Shown piece after piece: positions 1 to 8,381 of a stretch of 64,000 nt of DNA. The notes below the pieces were generated by a model. That model worked only from the letters and a program-made list of their open reading frames with translations. It was not told the origin of the DNA and did not search any database. Numbering within the stretch: position 1 is the first letter of the stretch; each line of letters starts with the position of its first letter. The position numbers and the translations under genes are program-made. Source of the stretch: Bordetella parapertussis (GTDB taxonomy: Bacteria; Pseudomonadota; Gammaproteobacteria; Burkholderiales; Burkholderiaceae_C); the NCBI GenBank assembly GCA_945890735.1, contig CAMDCZ010000003.1:1-64000 (forward strand), written 5' to 3'.

Positions 1-423
1 AACCACTCAGGGCAAATAGCCTTCCCAGGCGGGCGGCAGGACCCGCAAGACAGCGACGAGATCGCCGCAGCTTTGCGCGAAGCCCATGAAGAAGTGGGGT
101 TGCACCCCCAGTTTGTGCATGTGTTGGGTTGCCTGCCCCTGTATGTCACAGGCACCGGTTTCAAAGTCACACCGGTGGTGGGTTTGGTCGATCCCGCCAT
201 GCAACTGCAAGCCAACCCGCACGAAGTCGCCGACGTGTTTGAGGTGCCTTTGCTGCATGTCATGAACCCCGCCAACCATCGCCGCCACGCGGTGCAATGG
301 CAGGGCGTGCGCCGCGAATGGTTCTCCATGCCTTACCAAGACAAGCAGACCACCCGCATGATTTGGGGTGCCACCGCTGGCATCTTGCGTAATTTCTACC
401 AGTTTTTACAAGCCAAGTCATAG
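1..423 (+). CDS. CoA pyrophosphatase, Nudix family (5' end outside window)
   Basis: Open from base 1 in frame 1 to the TAG at 421-423; the start lies left of the window. The visible 140 codons begin with NHSGQIAFPGGRQD and continue into ALREAHEEVGL. Together these form the CoA-pyrophosphatase (NudL/NUDT7-type) signature fused to the Nudix box REx2EExG, whose glutamates bind the catalytic metal. Family members hydrolyse CoA and acyl-CoA to phosphopantetheine and 3',5'-ADP in the cytoplasm. The C-terminal half holds the usual WFSMPY and 'TARMIWGATAGIL' type segments (here TTRMIWGATAGIL). The next gene follows after 39 bases on the same strand. Confidence 0.9.
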   Translation, partial: NHSGQIAFPGGRQDPQDSDEIAAALREAHEEVGLHPQFVHVLGCLPLYVTGTGFKVTPVVGLVDPAMQLQANPHEVADVFEVPLLHVMNPANHRRHAVQWQGVRREWFSMPYQDKQTTRMIWGATAGILRNFYQFLQAKS

Positions 424-462
424 CCCCAACAGCGCGGCTGGGGTCTTCACTATCATTGGGGC

Positions 463-1437
463 ATGAGTTTCCTCGCCCTTTTATTTGCCTTGTTGCTCGA
501 GCAAGTGCGCCCATTGACCTCTGGCCACGGACTCGAACGCATTTTTTCCCTGTGGGCCGATTGGCTTCGCCATGCTTTGGATGCCGGCGACGCACGCCAT
601 GCCTGGATCATCTGGGGCTTGGCGGTAGGCTTGCCATGCATGCTGGCCATGCTGGTGCATTTGGCTTTGCTTTGGTGGGCAGGTTGGTTTTTTGCCATGT
701 TGTGGAGTTTGGCCGTGCTCTACGCCACATTGGGTTTTCGCCGCTTCAGCCACCATTTCACGGGCATCCGAGATGCGCTGGCCACAGGCGATGAAGTCTT
801 GGCCAGGGAGTTGTTGCGCCAATGGCAAGGTGAGATGGACATGGACATGCCGCGCAGTGACATTGTTCGGCATGTGATCGAGCACTCGACAGTGGCGGCT
901 CACCGCCATGTGTTCGGGGTGATCACCTGGTTTTCTGTACTGGCGGCCTTGGGCCTGGGTCCCATCGGTGCCTTGTTTTTCAGGTTGTCTGCCCTGTTGT
1001 CCAAAGACTGGGTGGCAGTACCTGCCGGCGTGGGCGTGGATGCCGCGCAATGCAGCCCAGCCCTGCAATCGGTTTGTGCCAAGGCATGGCAGCGTGTCGA
1101 TTGGCTGCCCGTTCGGCTGACTGCTTTGTCATTTGCCGTCGTTGGCAATTTTGAGGATGCCGTGGACGCATGGCGTCAAGACGCTGCGCATTTCCCCCAC
1201 CCCAATGATGGCGTGGTTTTGGCAGCCATGGCTGGTGCGATCAATGTGCGCTTGGGTGGCACTGGGCTGCGACAACCCCTGAGTGACGCCTTGGACACCG
1301 ATCCGGTGGTTGAAACCACCGCTGGCAAGCCGGCTGAAACAGCGCATCTGCGCAGCATGGTGGGTTTGGTTTGGCGCGCGGTGGTGATGTGGATGCTGCT
1401 CCTGGCCTTGATCACACTGGCCAGGTTGTTGGGCTGA
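463..1437 (+). CDS. CobD/CbiB-family membrane protein
   Basis: 324 residues starting MSFLALLFALLLEQVRPL. Hydrophobic segments lie near residues 45-90, 150-185 and at the C-terminus (about 300-322, ending in ALITLARLLG). The arrangement and the FRRFS/EQVRPL features resemble the CobD/CbiB-like family found in Burkholderiales next to Nudix and rsgA genes. True CobD/CbiB makes adenosylcobinamide phosphate in the membrane, but no other cobalamin gene is nearby. A housekeeping or AmpE-like role is equally possible, so the family call is firmer than the function. The gene converges on rsgA. Confidence 0.7.
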   Translation: MSFLALLFALLLEQVRPLTSGHGLERIFSLWADWLRHALDAGDARHAWIIWGLAVGLPCMLAMLVHLALLWWAGWFFAMLWSLAVLYATLGFRRFSHHFTGIRDALATGDEVLARELLRQWQGEMDMDMPRSDIVRHVIEHSTVAAHRHVFGVITWFSVLAALGLGPIGALFFRLSALLSKDWVAVPAGVGVDAAQCSPALQSVCAKAWQRVDWLPVRLTALSFAVVGNFEDAVDAWRQDAAHFPHPNDGVVLAAMAGAINVRLGGTGLRQPLSDALDTDPVVETTAGKPAETAHLRSMVGLVWRAVVMWMLLLALITLARLLG

Positions 1438-1477
1438 CACGCCCCCCCCGTTGGTCGTTGGGTCGCCAAAGCCCGTT

Positions 1478-2371
1478 TCAGTAACTTTTAGGCGCTGACA
1501 ACTCGGCAAACAACTGGGTGTAAATCGCATACCGCCCGGGATCAATCAGGCCTTGCTGCAAGGCCGTTCTCACCCCGCATTCGGGTTCATGCACATGGCT
1601 GCAGTTGTGGAACTTGCAATGGTCGGCGTGGACGCAGATGTCAGGCATGCAAGCCGCCAGTTCGGTCGGGGCAATGTGGTGCAAGCCAAATTCTTGAAAC
1701 CCCGGCGAGTCCATCAAGGCGGTGGTTTTATCGGCATCGGTCCAATACCAGGTGGTGGATGTGGTGGTGTGTTTGCCTGATTGCAGGGCTTTGGAGATGA
1801 TGTTGGTGGCCGCATTCGCCTCGGGCACCAAGCGGTTGATCAAGGTGCTTTTGCCGGCACCCGAGGGGCCCAAGACCAAGGTCACGCGGTTGGCCAATTC
1901 GGCTTGCAGCGCTTGCAAATCATCCCCCGCATGGCGCAAGCCCAAAGGCAGCACCAAGGTACCCGCGCTGCGATAGGCCTGCAGGCGATCCCAAGCCAAT
2001 GCAAAGGGCACTGCCAAGTCTTGCTTGTTCAAGGCGATCAAGGCGCGGATGCCTGCATGTTGCGCGGCAATCAGCGCACGGGCGACTTGGCTGGAGGAGA
2101 AATCTGGCTCTGCTGCCACCAGCACCAGCACCTGGTCCAAGTTGGCTGCAAAGGACTTGGTGCGGATTTCATCTTGCCGGTAAAACAGATTGCGGCGTGG
2201 TTCAATTTGCTCAATGCTGCCCTCGTCTTGCGAGCGCGACCACTGAACCTGGTCACCAACCACAGCCTGGTTTTTTTTCCCACGTGGATGGCATAAGCGT
2301 CTCTCGCCTTGCCCGTCCTCAATCACCACATGTCGGCCATGGCTGGCCACCACGCGACCCCATTGCGTCAT
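1478..2371 (-). CDS. rsgA: ribosome small subunit-dependent GTPase RsgA
   Basis: 297 residues. RsgA is a circularly permuted GTPase that binds and matures the 30S subunit. The motifs occur in the permuted order: NKQD (G4), then LGPSGAGKSTLIN (G1/P-loop), then DSPGFQEF (G3). A zinc-knuckle region follows, with cysteines and histidines in CVHADHCKFHNCSHVHEPEC. An N-terminal OB-type stretch (GRVVASHGRHVVIEDG) precedes the GTPase. The ATG at 2371 is preferred to an in-frame start at 2518, because the latter lies inside the upstream protease gene. The chosen ATG overlaps the stop of that gene as ATGA, implying translational coupling. Confidence 0.95.
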   Translation of the reverse strand: MTQWGRVVASHGRHVVIEDGQGERRLCHPRGKKNQAVVGDQVQWSRSQDEGSIEQIEPRRNLFYRQDEIRTKSFAANLDQVLVLVAAEPDFSSSQVARALIAAQHAGIRALIALNKQDLAVPFALAWDRLQAYRSAGTLVLPLGLRHAGDDLQALQAELANRVTLVLGPSGAGKSTLINRLVPEANAATNIISKALQSGKHTTTSTTWYWTDADKTTALMDSPGFQEFGLHHIAPTELAACMPDICVHADHCKFHNCSHVHEPECGVRTALQQGLIDPGRYAIYTQLFAELSAPKSY

Positions 2372-3624
2372 GCGGTGAGTCGCGCCAAGCGCTGTGAAGC
2401 AGGCGGGTGCGAGTGGTAGAAGGCCACAAACAAGGGGTCTGGTGTCAATGTCGACGCGTTGTCTTTGTAGAGCTTGATCAAGGCTTGTTGCAAGTCTTTG
2501 CCGCTGGCGTGTTCGCAAGCGAATGCGTCTGCCTCGAATTCATGTTGGCGAGAGCGGGCTGAACGCACAGGTGTGGCGATGAAGGTCAGCAAGGGCACGA
2601 CTTGCATGAACAGCAACAGCGCAAGCGCTGCGTTCGATGCGTCTAAGTGCGGCTGTACACCCAAGCCGGTGTAAAACCATGTTTGGGTGCTGAGCCAGCC
2701 CAGGGCGGCCAAGCCCACCAAAGTCACCAAGAAGCTGCGCAACAGTGATTTGGGAATGTGGTTGAGTTTGGCGTGCCCCAATTCGTGTGCCAACACGGCT
2801 TCCATTTCCGAGGGGCTCAATTGCTTGAGTAGCGTGTCAAAAAACACCACCCGCTTTTGCTTGCCCAAACCGGTGAAAAAGGCATTGGAATGGGCTGAGC
2901 GGCGGCTGCCATCCATCACAAAAAAACCATCTGATTTGAAACCGGTACGCTGCATCAGGGCGTCGACCCGCTCTTGGAGTTTGGCATCTTCCAAGGGCTG
3001 AAACTTGTTGAACAAGGGCATGATGAAGTTCGGCGCAATCCACATCACAAACAATTGGTAAGCCACCAGCAGGCCCCAAGCCACCAGCCACCAGGCGTCC
3101 CCACCGGTGCCCATCAGGAACAAAACCGCCCACAGCAAAGGCAAACCAAGGACAGCGCCGACCAGCAAACCCTTGAACATGTCGCTGATCCACAAACCCA
3201 GGGTCATGTTGTTAAAGCCAAACCGCTGTTCAATCTTGAAGGTTTGTACATAGGACACAGGCAGGTTGATCAAACCCGAAATCAACATGAAGCAGGCCAC
3301 CAGCGCCAGTTGTTGCACCATGCCGGGCCCGAGCAAGTCAGTCAGCCAGGCATCGAGCAAAGCCAAACCACCCATCAAGGTCCAGGCCAACAGGAGCAGG
3401 GCATCGATGGCCAGATCCCAGTGACCCAATCGCAATTTGCTGAGGGTGTAGTCGGCAGCCTTTTGGTGGGTAGGCAGGTCAATAGCGTCCTTGAAGGCAT
3501 CAGGGACTGTGCTGCGGTGGTTTGCCACGTGTCGAATTTGACGGCTGGCAAGCCAAAGTTTGAGACCCAAATTGAGCAACAGCAAGCCTGCAAAGGCCAA
3601 AGTGAATGAAAAAGAAATGTTCAT
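2368..3624 (-). CDS. M48-family zinc metallopeptidase (Ste24/HtpX-like)
   Basis: 418 residues with several membrane segments (about residues 5-25, 70-125, 155-205, 300-350). The zinc-protease motif HELGH occurs in VLAHELGHAKLNH, and a downstream EADAFA supplies the third ligand glutamate. This is the layout of CAAX-prenyl-protease-1/Ste24 homologues (M48A), which in bacteria are membrane quality-control proteases. Codons of the first residues (MNISFSFTLAFAG) start in a hydrophobic segment. It is the first gene of a two-gene leftward unit with rsgA, and is divergent from orn with 85 bases between them. Confidence 0.9.
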   Translation of the reverse strand: MNISFSFTLAFAGLLLLNLGLKLWLASRQIRHVANHRSTVPDAFKDAIDLPTHQKAADYTLSKLRLGHWDLAIDALLLLAWTLMGGLALLDAWLTDLLGPGMVQQLALVACFMLISGLINLPVSYVQTFKIEQRFGFNNMTLGLWISDMFKGLLVGAVLGLPLLWAVLFLMGTGGDAWWLVAWGLLVAYQLFVMWIAPNFIMPLFNKFQPLEDAKLQERVDALMQRTGFKSDGFFVMDGSRRSAHSNAFFTGLGKQKRVVFFDTLLKQLSPSEMEAVLAHELGHAKLNHIPKSLLRSFLVTLVGLAALGWLSTQTWFYTGLGVQPHLDASNAALALLLFMQVVPLLTFIATPVRSARSRQHEFEADAFACEHASGKDLQQALIKLYKDNASTLTPDPLFVAFYHSHPPASQRLARLTA

Positions 3625-3709
3625 GAAGTAAGTTTAGGGCTTTTTGTGTGGGCGCATGCCCTGCATGGTCTTGACCTTTGGCTGGGGTACTTTAGGGGAC
3701 AATCCCTGC

Positions 3710-4294
3710 ATGACCCTAACTGCTGATACGCCGCCGCCTGCGCTCACCTTGGCCAAGTCCGATTTGAATTTGGTTTGGCTCGATTGCGAAATGTCGGGCC
3801 TGGACCCTGACAAAGAACGTCTGCTCGAAATTGCAGTCGTCATCACTGGCCCCCTGCTGACACCTCGCATCGAAGGTCCTGTGGTGGTCATCCACCAAAG
3901 CGATGCCTTGCTGGCAGGCATGGATGCGTGGAACAAGGGAACCCATGGCAAAAGCGGTTTGATTGACAAGGTCAAAGCGTCCACCGTGGATGAAGCGCAG
4001 GCCGAACAAATACTGATTGACTTCATCAAACAATACGTCAGCAAAAGTGTGGCGCCCATGTGTGGCAACACGATAGGGCAGGACAGGCGGTTTTTGCGCA
4101 AGTACATGCCCAAACTCGAAGATTGGTTTCACTACCGCAACTTGGATGTCAGCACCTTGAAAGAACTGGCCAAGCGATGGAAACCCGAGGTCTATGCATC
4201 GTTTAAAAAACAGCAACGGCATACCGCCTTGGCCGATGTGCACGAGTCCATTGACGAGTTGGCGCATTACCGAACCCACTTCTTGAGTCTTTAA
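3710..4294 (+). CDS. orn: oligoribonuclease (DEDDh 3'-5' exoribonuclease)
   Basis: 194 residues. Orn degrades 2-5 nt RNA fragments and the dinucleotide pGpG. The DEDDh signature is clear: D25 and E27 in [20 protein letters not shown] in the middle, and [14 protein letters not shown] near the end with catalytic H and D. The start at 3710 ([12 protein letters not shown]) is preferred over the in-frame ATG at 3644. It gives the family length, and the codons before it are unlike a conserved N-terminus. Confidence 0.95.
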   Translation: MTLTADTPPPALTLAKSDLNLVWLDCEMSGLDPDKERLLEIAVVITGPLLTPRIEGPVVVIHQSDALLAGMDAWNKGTHGKSGLIDKVKASTVDEAQAEQILIDFIKQYVSKSVAPMCGNTIGQDRRFLRKYMPKLEDWFHYRNLDVSTLKELAKRWKPEVYASFKKQQRHTALADVHESIDELAHYRTHFLSL

Positions 4295-4504
4295 GCATTC
4301 AATTTCCGCGCCAAATGCGCATGGATTTCTATGCGAGAATACCCTTGGTTGTGCAAATCAAGCACAACATTGCTACATCTGCCTCACACCTTGGGTTCGC
4401 ACAGAACCGCGTTGCAAACTGCTTGCAGCATGCTTTGTTTGAAGGTTGATGTTTTTACAACCTTTGAATGGAGCCACCTCACCTTTTCAGGTGGTGGTCA
4501 AAAT

Positions 4505-6025
4505 ATGATTGACGATTTGAATTCCCGCGCCCCGATCGAAACCGTCTTGGAGCACACTGCCCACGACGCCCCCGAATCACTTTCGGCCTCTTCACCCTCC
4601 AAAGCGCCTGTGAACAATGCTTTTGCCGAGATGGGCTTGGCACCCGAACTGCTGGCCGCGGTTCGTGACCTCAACTTCACCCAACCCACCCCTGTTCAGC
4701 TCAAAGCCATTCCCATGGCTTTGCAAGCCGATGCTTCTTTGCCTTCGATTGACCTGCTGGTTTCCAGCCAAACGGGGAGCGGCAAAACAGCGGCTTTTTT
4801 GCTGCCGGTGTTGCACACCTTGTTGGTCGAGCGCCAAGCGCAAGAACAAGCCGAAGCCAATGAATGGCAGAAAAAAGTAGAAGATGCCAAGGCCAAAGGC
4901 GAAGAGTTGCCTAAAAAGCCGCGCCGTAAAAACCCCACCGATGCCCGCCATGTCAAGCCGGCCATGCCTGGCGCATTGGTTTTGTGTCCCACCCGTGAAT
5001 TGGCCCAACAAGTGGCCAAGGATGCCATCGATTTGGTTCGCCATTGCAAAGGTTTGCGCATCGCATGTGTCGTGGGCGGCATGCCCTACGCCATGCAAAT
5101 CGCGCGTTTACACAATGCCGACTTGGTGGTGGCCACCCCAGGCCGATTGCTGGATTTGCAGCGTTCCAAGCAATTGCATTTGAACAAAGTGCAATTCTTG
5201 GTCGTGGACGAAGCCGACCGCATGTTGGATTTGGGCTTTGCTGATGACTTGGCAGACATCCACAAGCTGACCGAGCAACGCCGCCAAACCATGATGTTCA
5301 GCGCCACCTTTGCGCCACGCATCCAGCAACTGGCTGTGCGCATCATGCGCGCACCCCAGAAAGTGCAAATCGATTCACCGCAAGAAAAGCACAACAACAT
5401 CAAGCAAATTTTGTTTTGGGCTGACAACGCACACCACAAACGCAAGTTGTTGGACCACTGGTTGCGTGACACCAGCATCGACCAAGCGATTGTCTTTGCC
5501 AGCACGCAAATTGAATGCGATGGTTTGGCAGAAGACTTGCAGCAAGTGGGTTTCTCTGCCGTGGCATTGCACGGTGCGCTCAGCCAAGGCCTGCGCAACC
5601 GCCGTTTGCAAGCGCTGCGTGATGGCCGTGTGCAAATTTTGGTGGCCACCGATGTGGCCGCACGAGGCATTGATGTGCCGAGCATCAGCCATGTGTTCAA
5701 TTTCGGTTTGCCCATGAAGCAAGAGGACTATGTCCACCGCATTGGCCGCACCGGCCGTGCAGGACGCGATGGCTTGGCAGTGACGTTTGCAGAATGGCGT
5801 GACCGCCGCAAGATTTTGGACATTGAGCATTTCACCCAACAAACCCTGTCGGCTGAAATGATTCCAGGTTTGGAGCCCACCCAGCGTGCGCCCCGCGCCC
5901 CATCACATGAGCCTCGTCGGGGCGCAGGCAAACCAGGCGGTGGTAAGCCGGGCGGTGCAGGCCGCCCCTTTGCCGGCCCCAAGCGTGGATCGAGTTTCAA
6001 ACCACGGGGTGCACCGCGAGGCTGA
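4505..6025 (+). CDS. DEAD-box ATP-dependent RNA helicase (RhlE-like)
   Basis: 506 residues. Q motif FTQPTPVQLKAIP, motif I SSQTGSGKTAAF, Ia PTRELAQQ, GG, TPGRL, motif II VVDEADRMLD, motif III SAT, and C-terminal VATDVAARGIDV and HRIGRTGRAGRDG are all present. Between motifs I and Ia is a charged insertion of about 45 residues (QAEANEWQKKVEDAKAK...), typical of some RhlE-type helicases. The tail is glycine/arginine rich (GKPGGGKPGGAGRPF), probably RNA-binding. Start ATG 4505 has an upstream AGGTGGT. An in-frame extension back to 4331 lacks family-like sequence. The 210-base gap after orn may therefore be an untranslated leader; nothing else was recognised in it. Confidence 0.9.
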   Translation: MIDDLNSRAPIETVLEHTAHDAPESLSASSPSKAPVNNAFAEMGLAPELLAAVRDLNFTQPTPVQLKAIPMALQADASLPSIDLLVSSQTGSGKTAAFLLPVLHTLLVERQAQEQAEANEWQKKVEDAKAKGEELPKKPRRKNPTDARHVKPAMPGALVLCPTRELAQQVAKDAIDLVRHCKGLRIACVVGGMPYAMQIARLHNADLVVATPGRLLDLQRSKQLHLNKVQFLVVDEADRMLDLGFADDLADIHKLTEQRRQTMMFSATFAPRIQQLAVRIMRAPQKVQIDSPQEKHNNIKQILFWADNAHHKRKLLDHWLRDTSIDQAIVFASTQIECDGLAEDLQQVGFSAVALHGALSQGLRNRRLQALRDGRVQILVATDVAARGIDVPSISHVFNFGLPMKQEDYVHRIGRTGRAGRDGLAVTFAEWRDRRKILDIEHFTQQTLSAEMIPGLEPTQRAPRAPSHEPRRGAGKPGGGKPGGAGRPFAGPKRGSSFKPRGAPRG

Positions 6026-6043
6026 CCCCGGATGTTCGCCCGC

Positions 6044-6088
6044 CATCCCGATTCAGCGCTTCTTCTGGTCGCGCTGAATGCTGGGATG
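6044..6088 (+). terminator. hairpin after the helicase gene, possible terminator
   Basis: CATCCCGATTCAGCGC at 6044-6059 pairs with GCGCTGAATGCTGGGATG at 6071-6088, a roughly 15-bp stem with a small bulge and an 11-base loop. It begins 19 bases after the helicase stop codon. No U-tract follows, so it could be a 3'-end stabilising hairpin rather than an intrinsic terminator. Confidence 0.5.
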
Positions 6089-6409
6089 AGCGACCCTAGC
6101 AAGTCACGCATCCAGCCTCACGCCCGTGTTTGGATGCCGAAGCAGGCGGTCCGAGCCCAGTCCCTTGGCGACAAGTCCATTTCAGCCATATGTTGTTGAA
6201 TTGCAATAGCGCCAAATCGAAGTGAATGACGGGTGAGTTCTTGAGTAAATGAGTATTTTTTAATTCATCTTCACAAAAAATAAAATCATTTAATCATCAT
6301 TTTTATGTCTTTGAAGTTAATCAATAAATTCAATAAATTAATCAGCAACTCGAATTTTTTTCAATTAAATCAAGAGCTTCAAGAAAAAAGTTAATTTATA
6401 TTTAAACTT

Positions 6410-6418
6410 TGCTAAGAT
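6410..6418 (+). promoter_or_regulatory. candidate extended -10 promoter of bactofilin operon
   Basis: TGCTAAGAT at 6410-6418 fits an extended -10 (TGn then TAAGAT, 4/6 to TATAAT) at the end of the AT-rich stretch. Transcription would begin near 6425, about 12 bases before the bactofilin ATG. The SD AAGGAG lies between them. No good -35 is seen at 17 bases, which is tolerable for an extended -10 promoter. Confidence 0.35.
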
Positions 6419-6436
6419 GGGAATCAAGGAGCAAGC

Positions 6437-6853
6437 ATGGCCAATCAATCAGATTCACTCGAGAGCGTCGTCATTGGTGACGGCGTGGTTGTCAAAGGTG
6501 CCTTTACGGTGCCATCCAAAGCCGTCATCAATGGTGTCATTGAGGGCGACTTGACGGCAGAAGAGGTCTTGATCGGCCCAACAGGCCGCATCACAGGTCG
6601 TGTCTCGGCCAAAGTCATTGATGTCCGTGGCCAGCTTCACAACACCATCGTCAGTGAAAAAAGCCTGATCGTCAGGGCAACCGGCAAAATAGTCGGTAAA
6701 ATACATTATTCCGAAATTGAAATTGAAAAAGGCGGCGAAATCGAGGGTACGCTCAGTCAAGGTGCTGAATCCTCAATGACTTCCCCGCCTGTCGTCACCC
6801 AAACCGCAGCGCCAGCCATTCCTCAGGCCAAGCCGACTGCGCCTGGGAACTGA
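6437..6853 (+). CDS. bactofilin (polymer-forming cytoskeletal protein), first copy
   Basis: 138 residues. The central part is a run of short beta-strand repeats with conserved glycines (VVIGDGVVVKGAFTVPSKAVINGVIEGDL, VLIGPTGRITGRV and so on). This is the right-handed beta-helix of the bactofilin/DUF583 family, which polymerises into filaments without nucleotide. The C-terminus is a disordered P/A/T tail. The SD AAGGAG sits 7 bases upstream of the ATG. It is the first gene of a four-gene rightward cassette with an M23 peptidase, a second bactofilin and a RodZ-like protein. Confidence 0.93.
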   Translation: MANQSDSLESVVIGDGVVVKGAFTVPSKAVINGVIEGDLTAEEVLIGPTGRITGRVSAKVIDVRGQLHNTIVSEKSLIVRATGKIVGKIHYSEIEIEKGGEIEGTLSQGAESSMTSPPVVTQTAAPAIPQAKPTAPGN

Positions 6854-6872
6854 TACCCATTAACCACCCGCC

Positions 6873-7916
6873 ATGCGTTTATTTCGCTCTTCCATGTCGC
6901 AAGTTCGCCGATTGCCTGTCTTGATCAGGCAACTGTGGACACGCGAATACCAAGACGTCAAATTGATCTTGGAGCAAAGTGGCGACCTGAAGTATTTCAA
7001 CATACCCGGTGGATTCCAACGCGTTGTTGCCCGCGGGTCGGTGGTGGCGGGTTTTGCATTGACTGGCACCATCATTTTCTTGTTGACCACCACCTTGGTG
7101 CTGGGTGTCAGCCGAGCCCGTTTGGAGCGCTCTCATGAAGAGGTCTACCGCGCATTGCTCAGCAGTACCTCGGACGGCAGTTCAGATGATGCTTCATTGA
7201 ATGAAGAGCAAATGGTCACTTTGGCGCAGACCATCCGTGATCGTGACATGAGCATCCGTCGCTTCGTCGAGACCTCCATGGTCACGGTTTCTGAGGAAAA
7301 TGACACCCTGAAAGCCCAGCTTGAAACCAGTGGTTTGACTGAAAAAATCGTCAAGATCATTCAGCAAAACTCAGCCAACGGCGGCTTCAGCTTGGACACC
7401 GATTTGCAGTCCAACCCCTTGTTGCGTGGCAAAGTGGCTGAAGAACTGTCCACCAACCGCGCCTTGCGTGAGGTTTTGTATGCACTGCCCAACCGGATGC
7501 CGGTGGCCAATTTCAATGTGTCTTCAGACTTTGGTATTCGCACCCACCCTTTGTCTGGGAAAACTCACTTCCACACAGGTTTAGACCTGATGAGCGCAAC
7601 CGGCGACGATAAGGTGTTTGCAGTCAAGCCTGGTGTGGTGGTCATGTCAGAGTTTCATCCCCAATATGGCAACACTGTCATGATTCGACATTTGAATGGC
7701 GTGGAGTCTCTTTATGCCCATTTGGCTCAATTGAGCGTCAAAGTGGGCGACAAGGTCACCACCGAGACCTTGTTGGGCTATATTGGCAACACCGGCGCTT
7801 CCTCGACCGGCAAGCACCTCCATTTAGAAATTTTGGTGGGCGGTTACCCCGTCAACCCGCAAAAAGTCATTCGCACAGCCCAGTATGTTCAACAAATCCA
7901 AAACAACAAACAATAA
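6873..7916 (+). CDS. membrane-anchored M23 (LytM) peptidase
   Basis: 347 residues. There is a cytoplasmic N-tail of about 54 residues, one membrane segment (about 55-79), a charged, probably coiled-coil region (about 83-175), and a periplasmic LytM domain near 215-335. The zinc ligands look intact: H234 and D238 in HTGLD, then H315 and H317 in HLH. Family enzymes cut peptidoglycan cross-links. The unusually long cytoplasmic tail, together with bactofilin genes on both sides, fits LmdC/Csd1-type peptidases. Those are recruited by bactofilin through their N-terminus; the binding here is inference. Its last 32 bases overlap the second bactofilin. Confidence 0.92.
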   Translation: MRLFRSSMSQVRRLPVLIRQLWTREYQDVKLILEQSGDLKYFNIPGGFQRVVARGSVVAGFALTGTIIFLLTTTLVLGVSRARLERSHEEVYRALLSSTSDGSSDDASLNEEQMVTLAQTIRDRDMSIRRFVETSMVTVSEENDTLKAQLETSGLTEKIVKIIQQNSANGGFSLDTDLQSNPLLRGKVAEELSTNRALREVLYALPNRMPVANFNVSSDFGIRTHPLSGKTHFHTGLDLMSATGDDKVFAVKPGVVVMSEFHPQYGNTVMIRHLNGVESLYAHLAQLSVKVGDKVTTETLLGYIGNTGASSTGKHLHLEILVGGYPVNPQKVIRTAQYVQQIQNNKQ

Positions 7917-8352
7917 TGCAAGCTCTGTTGCGCAGTCTGAACCCGTCCAGGGGGTGGCTGCACCTGCAGCAGTGCCAGCAGAGCCTCAACCGGTCGCACA
8001 ACCTCAAAGAAACAATATGATGGACATCATTTCTTCCAATGCCGCAAAACCCTCCATCCTGAGTGAGGGTTTTTCGTTTCGTGGCGAGATTTCCGCCAAG
8101 GGTGCGATCCATGTAGAGGGCTCACTCAATGGCCAAGTGCAGGTTGACGAACTCACCATCGGTTCACGTGGGCAGGTTGAAGGCGTCGTCACTTGCTCCA
8201 GCCTGCACATCAAGGGTAAATTTTCAGGCACGGCCACTTGCAGCGAATTGATCGTGACTTCCTCAGCCTCGGTGGATGGTCATGTGGTTTACCAAACCCT
8301 GTCAGTGCAAAAGGGCGCATCCATCAAAGGTGAGTTGCTGCTGGTCAAATAA
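7885..8352 (+). CDS. bactofilin, second copy
   Basis: 155 residues. A disordered N-terminus of about 50 residues (P/A/Q rich) precedes a bactofilin beta-helix (FSFRGEISAKGAIHVEGSLNGQV, LTIGSRGQVEGVV, LHIKGKFSGTA). It differs clearly from the first copy, so it is a paralogue rather than a recent duplication. The ATG at 7885 lies inside the end of the peptidase gene and has no strong SD. In-frame ATGs at 8017/8020 (MMDIISSNAAKP) would give a protein of about 111 residues without overlap, so the true start is uncertain. Confidence 0.9.
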   Translation: MFNKSKTTNNNASSVAQSEPVQGVAAPAAVPAEPQPVAQPQRNNMMDIISSNAAKPSILSEGFSFRGEISAKGAIHVEGSLNGQVQVDELTIGSRGQVEGVVTCSSLHIKGKFSGTATCSELIVTSSASVDGHVVYQTLSVQKGASIKGELLLVK

Positions 8353-8381
8353 ACCAGCGCGAGCCTTGTCAAAGGGTTTGA

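Larger units (their letters stand above)
6026..6436. other. AT-rich intergenic region between helicase and bactofilin cassette
   Basis: A 411-base gap with no plausible gene. After the hairpin described separately, about 150 bases of ordinary composition follow. From about 6236 to 6415 the sequence becomes strikingly A/T rich (runs such as TTTTTTAATTC, AATAAATTCAATAAATTAATC), unlike the rest of the window. It directly precedes the bactofilin operon and could act as an UP element, a nucleoid-protein (H-NS/MvaT-like) binding region, or a remnant of transferred DNA. These roles are inference from composition only. Confidence 0.6.

Noticed and set aside
424..443. Terminator after the Nudix gene
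   Set aside because: CCCCAACAGC.../GCTGGGG forms only a weak, bulged stem without a U-tract, so it is not called.
463..1437. Cobalamin biosynthesis locus or cobalamin riboswitch
   Set aside because: Only one CobD/CbiB-like gene is present; no other cob gene or riboswitch-like structure was seen near it.
4331..4504. N-terminal extension of the DEAD-box helicase
   Set aside because: The in-frame 58 codons lack conserved helicase sequence, while ATG 4505 has a fitting SD and gives a normal N-terminus.
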